The position numbers and the translations under genes are program-made. Shown in pieces: positions 35,302-47,829 of a stretch of 64,000 nt of DNA. Under the pieces are notes generated by a model that saw nothing but the letters and a program-made list of their open reading frames with translations, was not told where the DNA came from and searched no databases. The stretch is from Saccharum officinarum (taxonomy: Eukaryota > Streptophyta > Magnoliopsida > Poales > Poaceae): NCBI GenBank assembly GCA_020631735.1, contig CM036221.1, positions 16,845,381-16,909,380 of the forward strand, read 5' to 3'. Each line of letters begins with the position of its first letter. The first letter of the stretch is position 1.

Positions 35302-38300
35302 ATGGCGACGACTCTGCATTCTCTGCTCACCCTTCAGCTGCTGGTGCTCCTCACAGTCTGGCCGCTGCATTCCTCTTCACTTGTTGGAAAGCACGACGAC
35401 CGTGAAGCACTGTTGGCATTCAAAGAGGCGCTCTCAGATGACTCAGGCTCGCTAAGATCATGGAACGGCAGCAGTTCCGACTTCTGCCGTTGGGCCGGCG
35501 TGACATGCAGCCGCCGGCATCCGGGTCGCGTGGTTTCTCTGAGGCTGAGCTACTGCAACCTGGGAGGCAGCATCTCTCCTGCCATCGGCAACCTCACCTT
35601 TCTTCGGAGGCTTGATCTCCTCCACAACATGCTCTCAGGGGAGATACCGCACACCGTTGGCCGGCTACGTCGTCTGCGCTTCCTTGAATTGGGCAGCAAC
35701 TCTCTTGCCGGTGAGATTCCTGCAGACCTAGCCAACTGTTCCAACCTTGTGTACCTGAGAGTAGAGGTCAATGAGCTTCACGGGGGAATCCCTAGTGGTC
35801 TGGGGTCGCTATCTCAGCTGCGATTCCTCTATGTTGCCATGAATAATCTCGTAGGACATATACCTCCATCACTCGGTAACCTCTCTGTACTCCAAAACTT
35901 AACACTCTTTCAGAACACACTGGAAGGAACCATCCCTGAGGGTCTTTCCCGTTTGAGATATCTCCAATGCATTGAAGCTGGGAGGAACAACCTCACGGGC
36001 ACACTTCCACCTCTCTTCTTTAACATATCGTCTCTCCGGTATTTCGGTTTCAGCTCAAATAATATGCATGGCAGATTGCCACCAGATGCAGGCAGCCACC
36101 TGCCTGACCTTGAAGTGCTTCTTTTGGGTGGCGCTAGAAACAAGAACAACTTTTCTGGAACAATCCCTCCTTCCCTCTCAAATGCCACTAAATTACAAAT
36201 CCTGGGTCTTGCTAATAACAAATTTGAAGGAAAGGTACCTCCTGAGATAGGGAAGCTCTGCCCAGTGAATGTTCAAATGAGTTGTAACATGTTACATGCT
36301 GAGGATGATGCAGACTGGGAGTTCCTTAGATATTTCACCAACTGCACCCGTCTACAGGTTCTAGACATTGGTAATAACACCCTCGGAGGAGTCCTTCCAA
36401 GTTTTGTAGCTAATTTCACAGGGCCAATACAGTCGCTACTCATGGGATTGAACTGGATGTCTGGGGTAATCCCTCCAGGTATCGGAAACCTCGTTAGCCT
36501 TGAGGACCTAGAATTTGAGGGAAATAATCTGCATGGTGTTATACCTGAGGACATTGGAAGACTTCAGAACCTGACATATCTCACGCTGCAGGCGAATCTC
36601 CTATCAGGAGGTATACCGCCCTCCTTTGGCAACCTCACAAAACTGCTCACCCTTATATTATCAAACAATGAACTCAATGGTTCCATTCCTGAAAACCTTG
36701 GTAGCTTGCACAGGTTAATATCCATGACATTATCCTTCAACAGGCTTACCGGTGCTATACCTGGAGTAATATTCAGCCTCTCATCACTAACTGATTCATT
36801 GTTGCTTTCTCATAACTATCTTTCTGGTGTTCTTCCTCCACAAATTGGTAGCCTCAAGCATGCGACAACATTGGATCTGTCAAGAAACAACTTATCTGGT
36901 GAAGTACCAGGAGCACTTGGAGACTGTGCAAGTTTAGTGTACTTATCTCTAGACGACAATTACTTCACTGGGAGCATCCCTCCATCAATTGGTAATTTGA
37001 AGGGCTTGAGCATGCTGAATTTCACAAGAAATGGTCTGTCTGGTAGCATCCCTCAAGAGTTGAGCAACATTTATGGGCTGCAAGAGCTTTACCTAGCTCA
37101 CAACAACCTGTCTGGAGCCATTCCACAACTTCTCCAGAACTCAAGCGCTCTTGTAGAGCTAGATCTCTCCTATAACCATCTAGATGGTGAGGTGCCGTCA
37201 CATGGGGTGTTCGCTAACATGAGTGGGTTTTCTGTAATTGGAAATGATGGGCTTTGTGGCGGTGTTGCGGAGCTGAAATTGCCTCCATGTGAGGTCAAGC
37301 CATACAGCCACCGAAAACGGTTGCCACTGAAGATTTTTCTTCCAGCCATTGGCGTTGCTATATGTTTATCTCTTCTATTGGTTGTGCTCTTTCTATTCAA
37401 AGGGAGAAAAGGACTGGACAGGATCAATGCTACGCAAAACCGTTTGTTGGACAAGTATCCTAGAGTTTCATACCTCCAACTTTTTGAAGCTACGGATGGT
37501 TTTGCCCCTACTAATCTGATAGGAGCTGGAAAATATGGATCTGTTTATAAAGGAAATTTGTCCCTTACAGGTGCTAGGGATTCCGTAGTGGCTGTCAAAG
37601 TGTTTACTCTTCAGCAACCTGGTTCTTCCAGAAGTTTTTTGGCTGAATGTGAGGCTCTACGACAAGTGAAACATAGGAACTTGATCAATATTATCACCTG
37701 TTGCTCCAGTATAGACTCTAGAGGGAATGACTTCCGAGCTCTAGTGTTTGACTTCATGCCCTTATACAGCTTGGACAGGTGGCTGCATCCAAGAAGCAAT
37801 GAGCAGACACACAAGTTAAGTCTAACCCAACTGTTGAACATTGCGATTGATGTAGCCGATGCACTAGACTATCTTCACAACAGTAGTTGTCCAACAGTGA
37901 TCCACTGTGATTTGAAGCCTAGCAACATCCTCCTTGGCAGTGACTGGACTGCTTATGTTGCTGACTTTGGGCTTGCAAAGCTGATTGGTGAACCCATGGA
38001 CCAATCAAATTTGAATATTGGGACTGAAAGCACTATTGGGATACGAGGAACCACTGGATATGTCGCTCCAGGTACCTCCACCGTTCAGAAATCACATTTT
38101 TTTTTCTAGTCAATTAAACTGCATTGATTTAGTGCCCTTACTGTACCATCTTCTTATGGCATTGTGCCATTGTCAACTGTCATAATATTTCCATTCCTGC
38201 AGAATATGGAGCAGGTGGTCAAGCATCAGTTGCTGGTGATGCCTACAGCTTTGGGGTTACTCTGCTTGAGATGTTCACAGGGAAGGCACCAACTAATGAT

Positions 38301-38552
38301 ATGTTCATAGATGGCTTGACCCTGCGCTTGCTTGCTGAGGCAGGGTTACCTGACAGGATATCAGAAATCATTGACCCAAAACTATTGCATGCGGAGTTGT
38401 ATGACAATGATTCTGAGATACTTAGTTGCTTAGCTTCTGTGATACGAGTTGGTGTCTCATGTTCAAAGGACAACCCGTCAGAAAGAATGAACATGGAACA
38501 TGCTGCTGCTCAGCTGCACAGAATCAAGGAGTACATTGCGGAAATCCCTTAG
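35302..38552 (+). CDS. LRR receptor kinase, Xa21-type (LRR-XII), non-RD, copy 2, intact
   Basis: Exon 1 is 35302-38071, the intron 38072-38202 (GT-AG) and exon 2 38203-38552, giving 1039 residues, close to the usual size of Xa21/FLS2-class receptors. A signal peptide (about 1-28) is followed by the N-terminal LRR cap with WAGVTC, roughly 21 plant-type LRRs, a C-terminal cap, a membrane segment near residues 677-699 ([18 protein letters not shown]), and a Ser/Thr kinase. Kinase motifs are GAGKYG (about 740), [14 protein letters not shown] (about 868) and DFGLAK (about 888). Cysteine instead of arginine before the catalytic aspartate makes it a non-RD kinase, a form linked in plants to innate immune receptors. 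The ligand is unknown. Compared with copy 1 it has one extra G at about 35785 that keeps the frame open. Confidence 0.94.
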
Positions 38553-39362
38553 GATTTAAATGATTATAATTCACTGTCCTTCACTCTTCCAAAGTGGAGC
38601 ACTTCTATTGCAACATTATTACCAATGAGGTGGCTCTTTTGAATGATATCTTGGAATTCAGATGGCCTTGTGCAAATATCTGTGTCGCCAGTCGCCACAT
38701 CAACGGAAGAAGGATAGAACATTGACAAGTTTACCTACTTGTTTGTAAGCTTTTATTATGCATGTGCAATCTTCGTGTTTTCTGAATGCTCAATTATTAT
38801 AAGCTGTCCAAAATAACTTCCAAGATATATATGCAAATTTCATGCCATCTCATTTTCAGCTCCAATTGTTCCCCCCTTTTGCATGGGTTCAATTTCTCTT
38901 TCCATGAAAGACATCCCAATCATGTGCTGTTCTGCAGTGCGTTTGTGTCGATGGAGAACGGGACTTTAATCAACAAGAGAGTTGGATAACCCCCAACGCT
39001 ATTTTGTATAGACAGCCAATAGGTTGCTTTATTACTTCATCTTCATCATCTGTCAGGGAACTTGAAATTTCAAAGCATTACTGGGGCGCTTGCACTGCCA
39101 GACCATCGAACGATGTGACCATTGTCTCAACCCCTGACACGAGACGATCCATGCCCAGCCGTCACCACCAGGGCCTCCCCATTGCAGTTCCTGACTGACT
39201 CGGTGACAAGGATGCTAGACCTGAAGAGTGAGTCCATGGCCTGGGGTCCTCCATAGCTCCACGATCTTGAAGGATAAAAAATCAGATCCCGGAGAATGGC
39301 AACAAACAACAAATAAACTTCATAATTGAAGATCAAATATAAAGTGCCCCAAAGCTAATGTT
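38553..39362. other. 3' flank of the receptor kinase with empty gypsy site, copy 2
   Basis: Same sequence as copy 1 but with CACCACCAGGGCCTCCCC uninterrupted near 39163-39180, the exact pre-insertion site of the gypsy element. No gene seen. Confidence 0.85.
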
Positions 39363-39616
39363 TTTTCTCAAACTACGAGGAGAGTTGCGTGTCATTTCAT
39401 TAAGAAGAAAAAAGATACAAAAGGGAGGAAAGTAAGAAACCCCCTCCCAGGCACCCCCCATGGGGTTTATTCAAAACAACATACTTAGAAAATAAACTAG
39501 AAAAAACACGACCAGCTACCACAAAACGACCAAGGACCTAGGGATCCAAGACCAACGACCTAGCAAGGAACTCATTTAAGGCCGAAGCTCCTGCTATACA
39601 CCATAAATTACTCTCT
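39363..39616 (-). mobile_element. 5'-truncated L1-type LINE tail, copy 2
   Basis: Counterpart of the copy 1 element, with the same 16-bp flanking repeat (39347-39362 and 39617-39632). It therefore inserted before the copies separated. Confidence 0.85.
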
Positions 39617-39786
39617 CCCCAAAGCTAATGTTGAAAACCATTCTTGAAGTAAACCATCCAATTTCCTGTGAAATGAGGAAGTCAGACACTGAGAATCAAC
39701 TGCCTACATACATGGTACATTACAGCAGGGGAATTCTGATAACATGGAACACATCCTTTTTTAAGGGCAACACATTGTTTATTTTC

Positions 39787-40047
39787 TTAGAACATAAAAC
39801 ATAAACAATCTGAGCAAACAAGTGCTTTACCTGTACCCTTGGTTTCAAGGTACACTATTAACCATCCCCCCTTGGCTTCACAAAAGCTCACTGTGCCTTC
39901 TCCATGCCAAGCTAGCAAAAAAAAGTGTTCTACTTCTTTCCCTTGGAAAGACATTCCTGTCATGCATTGTAGTACTGCAAATTTCGTGCCATCGACACCA
40001 ACGCCGGGAGATTTAATATTGTCATCTAGTCTGTAAACATCAAACAC
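39787..40047 (-). other. Unrecognised open frame next to the SINE
   Basis: An 86-residue frame (MFDVYRLDDNIKSPG at its start). In copy 1 it stops earlier (15657-15845) because of a one-base indel in a C run. I recognise no family. It may be a chance frame in the 3' flank of the methyltransferase gene. Confidence 0.2.
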
Positions 40048-40279
40048 CTAGCTCGGTCGGTTAGGTGACCCAGCGGCACTCCTCAGGTCCTGGGTTCAAC
40101 TCCCCGTGGGAGCGAATTTCAGGCTGAGGTTAAAAAAATCCCCTCGCCCGTCCCCAGGTGCCAAAGCGCAGTAGAAGGTCCCGGCCCGGTTCTCACAGGG
40201 TTACGGCACCTCCTGTGTCAGGATGGGGGCGGGGGTTCGGGGGTTTTCTTGATCTGTGTGAGAAAATCTTCTTCTTAAA
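40048..40279 (+). mobile_element. tRNA-derived SINE (Au-like), copy 2
   Basis: Counterpart of the copy 1 SINE with A and B boxes preserved. It again overlaps the methyltransferase stop codon. Confidence 0.8.
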
Positions 40280-43059
40280 GGGAAAACCCAGGGGCCGTCA
40301 TAACCCCCTGCAGGTCAAGTTTTTTTAGACAATTTGATTCTTCAGACTGGCTGCTTCCATTTTCCTCAAGTATATCACAAGCATTTTCTTTTCGCATTTT
40401 CCGCTCTTCAATCACTACTTCAATTGAGTCTTTGCAATAAAGGCCCCTTGAGTGCCCCTGTGGTCTATCAGCCACAATGAATTTATTGCCCTCTCGGCCT
40501 CGTTCAGGAAAGCCAGCCCAGACTGCAGAAAGCCATGCAAAACAAATTAGGTGACTAAGATGTAGATGCAACCTTAGGATCACTGACAATTCTATGGACA
40601 AATGGCTGTCAGAACTTTATCAAGTTCAACTTCAAAGATTAAAATTTGAAGATGTGTAGTTATGATTAAAAGTATATTTTAATCACATGTAACATTGTGA
40701 TACCTCTACAAACCAAGAAAATGAAAAACAGCGGAGGTAGAATCAATGGACAACCACCAGTCCCCAGGTTTCTGATATAATGTGCTTTCATTAACCCAAT
40801 TAGAGTGTATGATCGGGTTTACAAGAAATTATTCATGACTCTAGTGGCCAGTCTAAGTTTCATCATCTTAGAAGAACACCTAATAACAAAGGCAAATAAC
40901 TTGGCATGCTGGGAAAGTACAAATTACTGCAAGCTTTTATGCACAATTTATGCCCATGGCTCACAATGAGGATAATCATGCAAAAAAAAAATTGTTAGCT
41001 GATATGACGTAACAGCTAAAACAAATTCAGCATAGCTAGGAATTTGTAAGACCTGGACTGCAGGCTGCAGCTGTAATATTCAATCATCCATACTGCCCCT
41101 ACCAAACAAGATTTACATATATATGCAAATCAGTTAAAATATTGTGATAAGTTAAACATTTAAACACCACCATATGAGACAGTATAATGGATCAGGTTTT
41201 CCTCTGTACTATATGCAAATTTAAAGTAGAGATTTCACATTGCTTGCTAACATCAGTATATAAATCAAAATTTTTATGTACAAAAATTAGACTAGAACTT
41301 TTTCAGAGTAACATACATATGCCAATAAAAAGGTTTGGTACATAAGGCCATAGTGCACAAAATAGACATAAATCACCAAAGTTATCGCATAGACCCTAGA
41401 TAAATACATATGCCCACAAATAAATGCCCAACCATGGCTGGCAGAGAGAACATGTGACTATTTAGAGTAGGAACAAGGAAATTTAGCAGTCTGCAGCTCC
41501 ACAAAACAGTTAAGTTCAAACACAACAACTTCATATGACTATTTGCAGCTTCACAAATTCCACTTTCGACTAGGTTGTTATACATTACCAAAGAAGATGT
41601 GGTGACGACTGGAGCAGGATGGAAACTCTTACCCCCAAAGTGGTGGAGAACAATTGAAGCTGCAACTGTAACATTGAGAGATGCAGTTCCACCACCATAT
41701 TGAGGAATGTACACAAAGAAGTCACAGATATCACACTCTTTTTGTGAGAGTCCTGTGCCCTATAGGATGAAATGAACACGAATGGAAGGATTTAGTTCGA
41801 ATAAAGGGCACTGTTACCTATGCTCTCGTAATGTGTAGTAATAGTAACCTCACACACAAAAGTTTTGTTTTATCTAGTAACTGAAATATTAAAATGAGCA
41901 ATAAAACATCTTAATGTAAAATATTGGAGTATTGTGGTACAAGTAATGGTTACCATGAAATACATCATTGAGTTTATATCTTCTGTTTGCAAGTATATTC
42001 AAGTAATTTGTACAAGTCATGGGATCCCTTTCTGAACTCATCTGCCCTGAGACATGGGATTGGTTTCTCCTTCATTTACCTTTTCAGAGAAATGTTATGA
42101 TAGACTACATTTTCCACAAAACTAGTTCAGGATACTGTTAATTGTGATTTCAACACATCTCCATATTCCAGCAAGAGGAAACTGGGATAGCATCATGTGA
42201 CGGCCGATGGCCCCTTAAAAGAATTTACATTACAGAACTCAAATAGCATCTCTAGCTAACATCTTAATTTTATCCTAGGAATTCTACAATTAATGTTCTT
42301 TTTGTAAGAGAGATGCATTTTTCTCCAGAATTACACTTTGGCCAAGCTAATCAATTATTGAATACTATGCTGACTTCAATAGATACCTGACTGAAACATC
42401 AAAAGGAATGCTAAATTTAAGGCATTTGGTGTTTGCACACAATTTAGAAGTGCCCAATGCAAATATGTGAGTAACATGGCAGTGAATTCAGTGACTGTAT
42501 TGAGCTAATTTCCATCTCAGTCCACTAAACTAAGCCATATGATGATTCGCAATTCGCAATTTTGACCATTCAAATTGCATACCAACCAACCTAACTTCAC
42601 TTCGGTACTGAATGAAGAGAAACCCACCAACCTCATTGCCGAAGAGGAAGGCGGTGCTCCGACGGAATGGGTGTGCGGTCACTGGCTTCGCGTCGTCGGT
42701 GATCTCCACGCCGCAGATGTCACGCCCTCTCTCGTCCTGCAACAAAACACGCTGGCATTCAAACTCAGCAAAACAAGCCGAGGACAGGACAGGGGACTAG
42801 GGTTTAGGGGTTTGGTGAGGCCAGGGGGCCTGCTCGACGACAGGATGGGCTAGCTTGCCTTGAGGTAGGCGCGGGCGAGGGCGAGGGCGAGGGAGGCGAA
42901 GTGGCGGAATCGGAGGTGCGAGGTGGCGCCGTGGCTGCCGAAGGCGCTGACGTCGCTGCGGCCGACGACGACCACCTCCGCGACTCCGAACGCCGTCGCG
43001 CTCCGTGGCAGCGTCCCCACGTTGTGGACAACCACCACGCTCTCCACCGCCGCCGCCAT
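40275..43059 (-). CDS. SpoU/TrmH-family RNA 2'-O-methyltransferase, copy 2
   Basis: Exons (minus strand) are 43059-42859, 42736-42632, 41759-41633 and 40522-40275, again 226 residues with all phases matching. Motifs NVGTLPRSATAFG, FLFGNEGTGLS and TASLNVTVAAS are unchanged from copy 1. The only coding change I noticed is near the C-terminus (LRGVM to LQGVM). Intron 1 keeps the GC donor. Because both copies are open and unchanged in the catalytic motifs, this gene is likely under constraint or the copies are very young. Confidence 0.82.
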
Positions 43060-43151
43060 GGCCGCCGCGCATGCTCGATTCGCCGCCGCCGCGTCTGGCT
43101 CGGGTTACGCTCGGCAAATGGAAAGAGTTCCCGTGCACCGTCTCACTGACG

Positions 43152-43641
43152 AAAAAGTCTAATTCACCCCCAACTATTGGGTAGTTTAGTTTACCCCTTA
43201 ACTGTGAAACGGTCTAATTTATCTCCTGAACTTTGCAAAATCGGTCAAATCACCTCCTCGAGCGGTTTTAGACGGCGGTTTTGCTGTAAATTTTGATCTA
43301 TTTTTTTTAATTAATTTGAATAATTCATACAACAAAAACTTTGTACTAAAGCATACTATATTATATGTTCACTGTGTAGATCTACTCATGTGGAGTCCAA
43401 CAAAATTAGATTTTTTATTTTATGATTTTTTGTGATTTACTATGATTTTTTAAAGATTCAGACGAAATAAATTAAAAAGAAAAGGACAAAACCACGGTTA
43501 CTGTAGCACAACCGTTGTTACTGTAGCAAACTCAGGGGTGATTTGGCCGGTTTTGCAAAGTTCAGGGAGTAAATTAGACCGTTTCATAGTTGAGGGGTAA
43601 ACTAGACTACCCCAATAGTCAGAGGATCAATTAGACTTTAA
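43152..43641. mobile_element. Foldback element with about 105-bp arms, copy 2
   Basis: Counterpart of 18952-19442, with a handful of substitutions in the arms. Class uncertain. Confidence 0.75.
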
Positions 43642-43786
43642 CCACGCACCGTGCACATTGCGATGGGTTTGCCACCAGCGGGCCCCACCTGTCATCGTGC
43701 TCGTGTTGTACGCTCCAACCCGGAGACAACCGGAGTCCGGAGAGGGTCGGATCCGATCGGAGGCATCCCTCAGCACATACAATAAG

Positions 43787-44413
43787 GAGACTTTTGCTCG
43801 CGTGTCATTATAAAAGATCGTAATTTCTGTGTGCTTCTGAAAAAAATTCAGCGGTCTTCAGCGTCACTACTCTAATTTTTTCGTGTCATCTATGCCACTT
43901 CCGTTAAACTGTAGGTGTGAAAAGACGAAAATGCCCTTAAGTTCGAATATGTTATTAATTTTTTTGAGCATCTTAACGACTTCAAATGAAAAAACTCAAA
44001 ACTAGAAAGTTGTAGTCGTCGAGATCTATAATTTTCATATAATTTTTTTTTTCATTTAATTTCGCAAAAAATATGATTTGATATGATTAATATATCTTAG
44101 AAAAATCATATTATTTTTTTTGCGAAATTAAATTAAAAAAATATATATGAAAATTATAGATCTCGACGAGATCTACAACTTTGTAGTTTTGAGTTTTTTA
44201 ATTGAAGTCGTTAAGATGTTAAAAAAATAATAACATATTTGAACTTAAAGGCATTTTCATCTTTTCACACTTGCAGTTTAACGGCGTTAGAGCCCAAACT
44301 GACGGAAGTGATATGGATGACACGGAAAAGTTAAAGTAATGACGCTGAACACCGCTTAATTTTTTTCAGAGGCACGAGTAATTACGATCTTTTATAATGA
44401 CAGGAAAAGTCTC
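43787..44413. mobile_element. Long foldback element, arms about 270 bp, copy 2
   Basis: Counterpart of 19589-20212. The loop sequence (AAAAATCATATTATTTTTTTTGCG) is more symmetrical than in copy 1, so the hairpin is slightly better paired. Confidence 0.82.
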
Positions 44414-44482
44414 TACCAGAAGAGAAGGGGATCTCCTTGATCGGCAGTTCCGCATCGATCCGAAGGTTTGGCGGCAGGCAAG

Positions 44483-46216
44483 ATGTTGGAGGACCTGCTG
44501 ATCTTCACGCGCGGCGGCCTGATCCTGTGGGCGCTCAGCGGCGGCGGCGGCGGCAAGGGCTCGCCGGTCGACGCGCTCATCCGCACCTGCCTCCTCGAGG
44601 AGCGGTCTGCCGGCGACGGGCCCGGCTTCTCCCAGGACGGCAAGCGCGCGCTCAAGTGGGCGTTCCACAACGGGCTCGGCCTCGTCTTCGTAGCGGTGTA
44701 CCGGCGCGTGCTCCGACTCCTCTACGTCGACGACCTCCACGCCGCCGTCCGCGCCGAGTTCGCGCGGGTCTACCACCCCAAGCGCACCACCTACGATGGC
44801 TTCGGCGACGTGTTCCAGCAGCTCCACCTCGAGGCCCAAGCGCGAGCCGAGGAGATGAGCAGGCCTAATAAGCAGAAGGCCGTTGATGCTGCGCCGCCCC
44901 GTCGTCCGCGGCCACAACCTGCCGTCCACAATGCTCGTGGCGATTCTGAATCTGACGGCAATGGTGATGGTGATGGGAGCAAGCAGGATGCCTCCGATGG
45001 CATCTCCGAGGAGAATGAGGAGAGCGGAGCTGATGCCAAACCCAAAGATGGCCCGGCCTTCGATCTGAGTTTCTTCTCGAATCTGCGAACAAGGTTCATC
45101 CACAGGAACAAGAATAATACTAACACCAACAAGCCGACCAATAATAAAGATGTTAATAAGAGGAAAAACCGTAGGGATTGGAACAACAACATCAATGGGC
45201 ATTCAGACATGAAGCTGGATTTCTCAGACCTAGCCGATGAGAGCAAGCGGGCGGATAATGCGCGAGTTAATCAGGGACAGAGCAAGATCGATCTTGCTGA
45301 AACGGTTGAAGATGGCCCAAGAACCAAAGGATGGTTCTCCTCAGTGTTCCAGAGCATTGCAGGTGGCAACAGCGTAATCAAAAGGCCCGATCTGCAACCC
45401 GCGCTCAAGGCTCTCAAGGACAGGCTCATGACCAAGAACGTGGCGGAGGAGATCGCCGAGAAGCTCTGCGAGTCCGTCGCGGCAAGCCTCGAGGGCAAGA
45501 AGCAGGGGTCTTTCACGAGCACAGCATCCACCGTCCAGGCCGCCATGGAGGCGACTCTGGTGCGCATCCTGACCCCCAAGCCGGTCCATCGACGTACTGA
45601 GAGACGTGCACGCGGCCAAGGACAGTGGGGAGGCCGTACGTGATCGTCTTCGTCGGGGTGAACGGCGTCGGCAAATCCACCAACCTCGCCAAGGTCGCCT
45701 ACTGGCTCCTCCAGCACGACCTCACCGTCACACTCGCGGCGTGCGACACCTTCCGGTCCGGCGCCGTCGAGCAGCCGCGCACCCACGCGCGCAGGCTCCA
45801 GATACCCGTCTTCGAGAAGGGGTACCAGAGAGACCTGGCGGTCGTGGCGAAGCAGGCCATAGAGGAAGCGACGCGGAGCAGGTCACCGCTGGGCGTATGC
45901 AGGACAACGAGCCGCTCATGAGGGCGCTCTCCAAGCTCATCGCCGTCAACAGCCCGGACCTGGTCCTGTTCGTCGGAGAGGCGTTGGTTGGGAACGACGC
46001 TGTCGATCAGCTCACCCAGTTCAACCAGAAGCTCGCGGACTTGTCGCCTGTTCCTGCAGAGAAGAGGTTGATCGATGGCATCCTGCTCAGCAAGTTTGAC
46101 ACTGTTGAGACAAGGTTGGTGCGGCGCTCTCCATGGTTTATGTGTCCGGAGCTCCGGTCATGTTCGTTGGCTGCGGTCAGTCTTACGCTGACCTCAAGAA
46201 GCTGAATGTCAAGTGA
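44483..46216 (+). pseudogene. SRP receptor alpha subunit, copy 2 gene B, broken
   Basis: Counterpart of A1: SRX domain, linker and NG domain. It shares the 19-bp deletion that removes the VDTAG motif (about 45882), so that lesion is older than the two copies. It also has two further one-base insertions relative to A1 and A2: a C run of five instead of four at 45573-45577, and a G run of four instead of three at 45627-45630. Between them the frame is wrong, and the P-loop GVNGVGKST is read in a third frame. It cannot encode a normal receptor subunit. Confidence 0.9.
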
Positions 46217-46361
46217 ATGCCAATACTACTGTTGTTACACATTGTACAAAATGCCATGAATAAAAACTTGCCATATGTGCACTTATATATCACAGCGTTG
46301 CACTGTAGCAGCGTCGCAGCGACTGTTTTTTTTTTGACAAATGTCATTTCAGCTGAAGTGA

Positions 46362-46622
46362 GGCCTCGTTTAGTTCACAGAATAGGGGAGAAAAACACTG
46401 TATCAGAATTTCTGTAGTATTTTGTTTGTATTTGGTAAAAATTATCTAAATTTTGACTAACTAGGCTTAAAATGTTCATCTCGCAAAGTACAACAAAACT
46501 GTGCAATTAGTTTTTGATTTCATCAACATTTAGTACTCCATGCATTTGCCAATATTTTGATGTGACGGGAAATCTTCTTTTTGCATAGTGGAATTTGGGG
46601 AGAATTGGAAACTAAACAACGG
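46362..46622. mobile_element. Tourist-like MITE, fuller version, copy 2
   Basis: Same element as 22157-22377 in copy 1, but retains about 40 bp of the centre (CTTAAAATGTTCATCTCGC). Ends GGCCTCGTTTAG and CTAAACAACGGG. Confidence 0.82.
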
Positions 46623-46846
46623 GTTACGAAAAACGTACTGTACCTTTATGAAGGTACGCCATCAGTCAGGATGGCAGAAAGGTAATTTTCATCCACCATG
46701 TATTAATAAACTCTTTAAGCCGCGGTTCACCGCCGCGCAGGGAGCCGACCACGTCGCCCCGATTTCCCTGATTGTGGCCTCTACGCGTGCATCTCACGTG
46801 GCTGGCGGCGGGATCTTCTCCTACGCCACCACCACCCACAGATCTA

Positions 46847-47086
46847 GACACCGTTTAGATGCCAAAAATTTTGCCAAAATTTTTAGATTCCCGTCACATG
46901 AATCTTTGAACACATGCATGAAGCATTAAATATAGATAAAAAATAAAATTAATTACACAGTTTAGACGAAATGGACGAGATAAATCTTTTAAGCCTAATT
47001 AGACCATGATTGAACAATATTTACCAAATAACAACGAAACTGCTACAGTAGCGTTTCGTCAAAAAATTTGCCAACTAAACAGCCCC
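46847..47086. mobile_element. Tourist-like MITE, copy 2 only
   Basis: 240 bp, flanked by CTA (46844-46846 and 47087-47089), with inner ends CCGTTTAGATGCC and CTAAACAGCCCC. Copy 1 reads CACAGATCTAGAAGCGCACAG without interruption near 22540-22560. Confidence 0.87.
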
Positions 47087-47121
47087 CTAGAAGCGCACAG
47101 AAATAAGATAAGCCCAAATTA

Positions 47122-47360
47122 CGGCCGGTTTAGATTCAAAAAATTTTGCAAAATAATAATATATAAAGTTTTATTGTTATTTGGTAATTAGTGTCCAATC
47201 ATGATCTAATTAGGTTTAAAAGATTTGTCTCGTCTATTTCGTCTAAACTATATAATTAGTTTTATTTTTTATATATATTTAATGTTTTATGTATCAAAGA
47301 TTTGATGTGACGGAGAATCTAAAAAATTTTATAAATTTTTTTGGTGAACTAAACGGGGCC
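47122..47360. mobile_element. Tourist-like MITE, 239 bp, copy 2
   Basis: Counterpart of 22584-22822, flanked by TTA. It lies just upstream of the leader exon of the small gene. Confidence 0.85.
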
Positions 47361-47829
47361 TTAGATTAAAAAATCTCTGTGTCTCTTCTTGCCATTGTGG
47401 CTGGGTCCTCAGAAACCGACGCGTCTCCTCCCGTCCCGTCTCGCACCTGCTCCTCCCGTGACAGCGACAGCGGCGACGAGGGTAAGCGCGCGATTCCCCT
47501 CGAGATGAACTTTCCTTTATTCTTAATTGCTTTGCAAGCTTCGACTGCTCCTCTTAATCCGCGCCGATTCGCTCTGCCTGGCGCTTGGTTGGTTAGTTTC
47601 GCTGGACATCAAATCGCTGGTGGGGGAATTGGGATCAGGGGAGCGAATTCAGCTGGGACGCGTTATTTGCCTTGCTGTTTCCCTCGATCGATTGAAGCGC
47701 ATTGGGTTCGATTGGGTTTGCGGCGTGAAACGGGGGCTTCATTGGACCTCTGGCATTCAGAAAATTGGCGTTCCTGGAGCAATCCGATTGCGAGCATGCT
47801 GAGAAGCACTTCGTGGACGGCTTTGTCTC

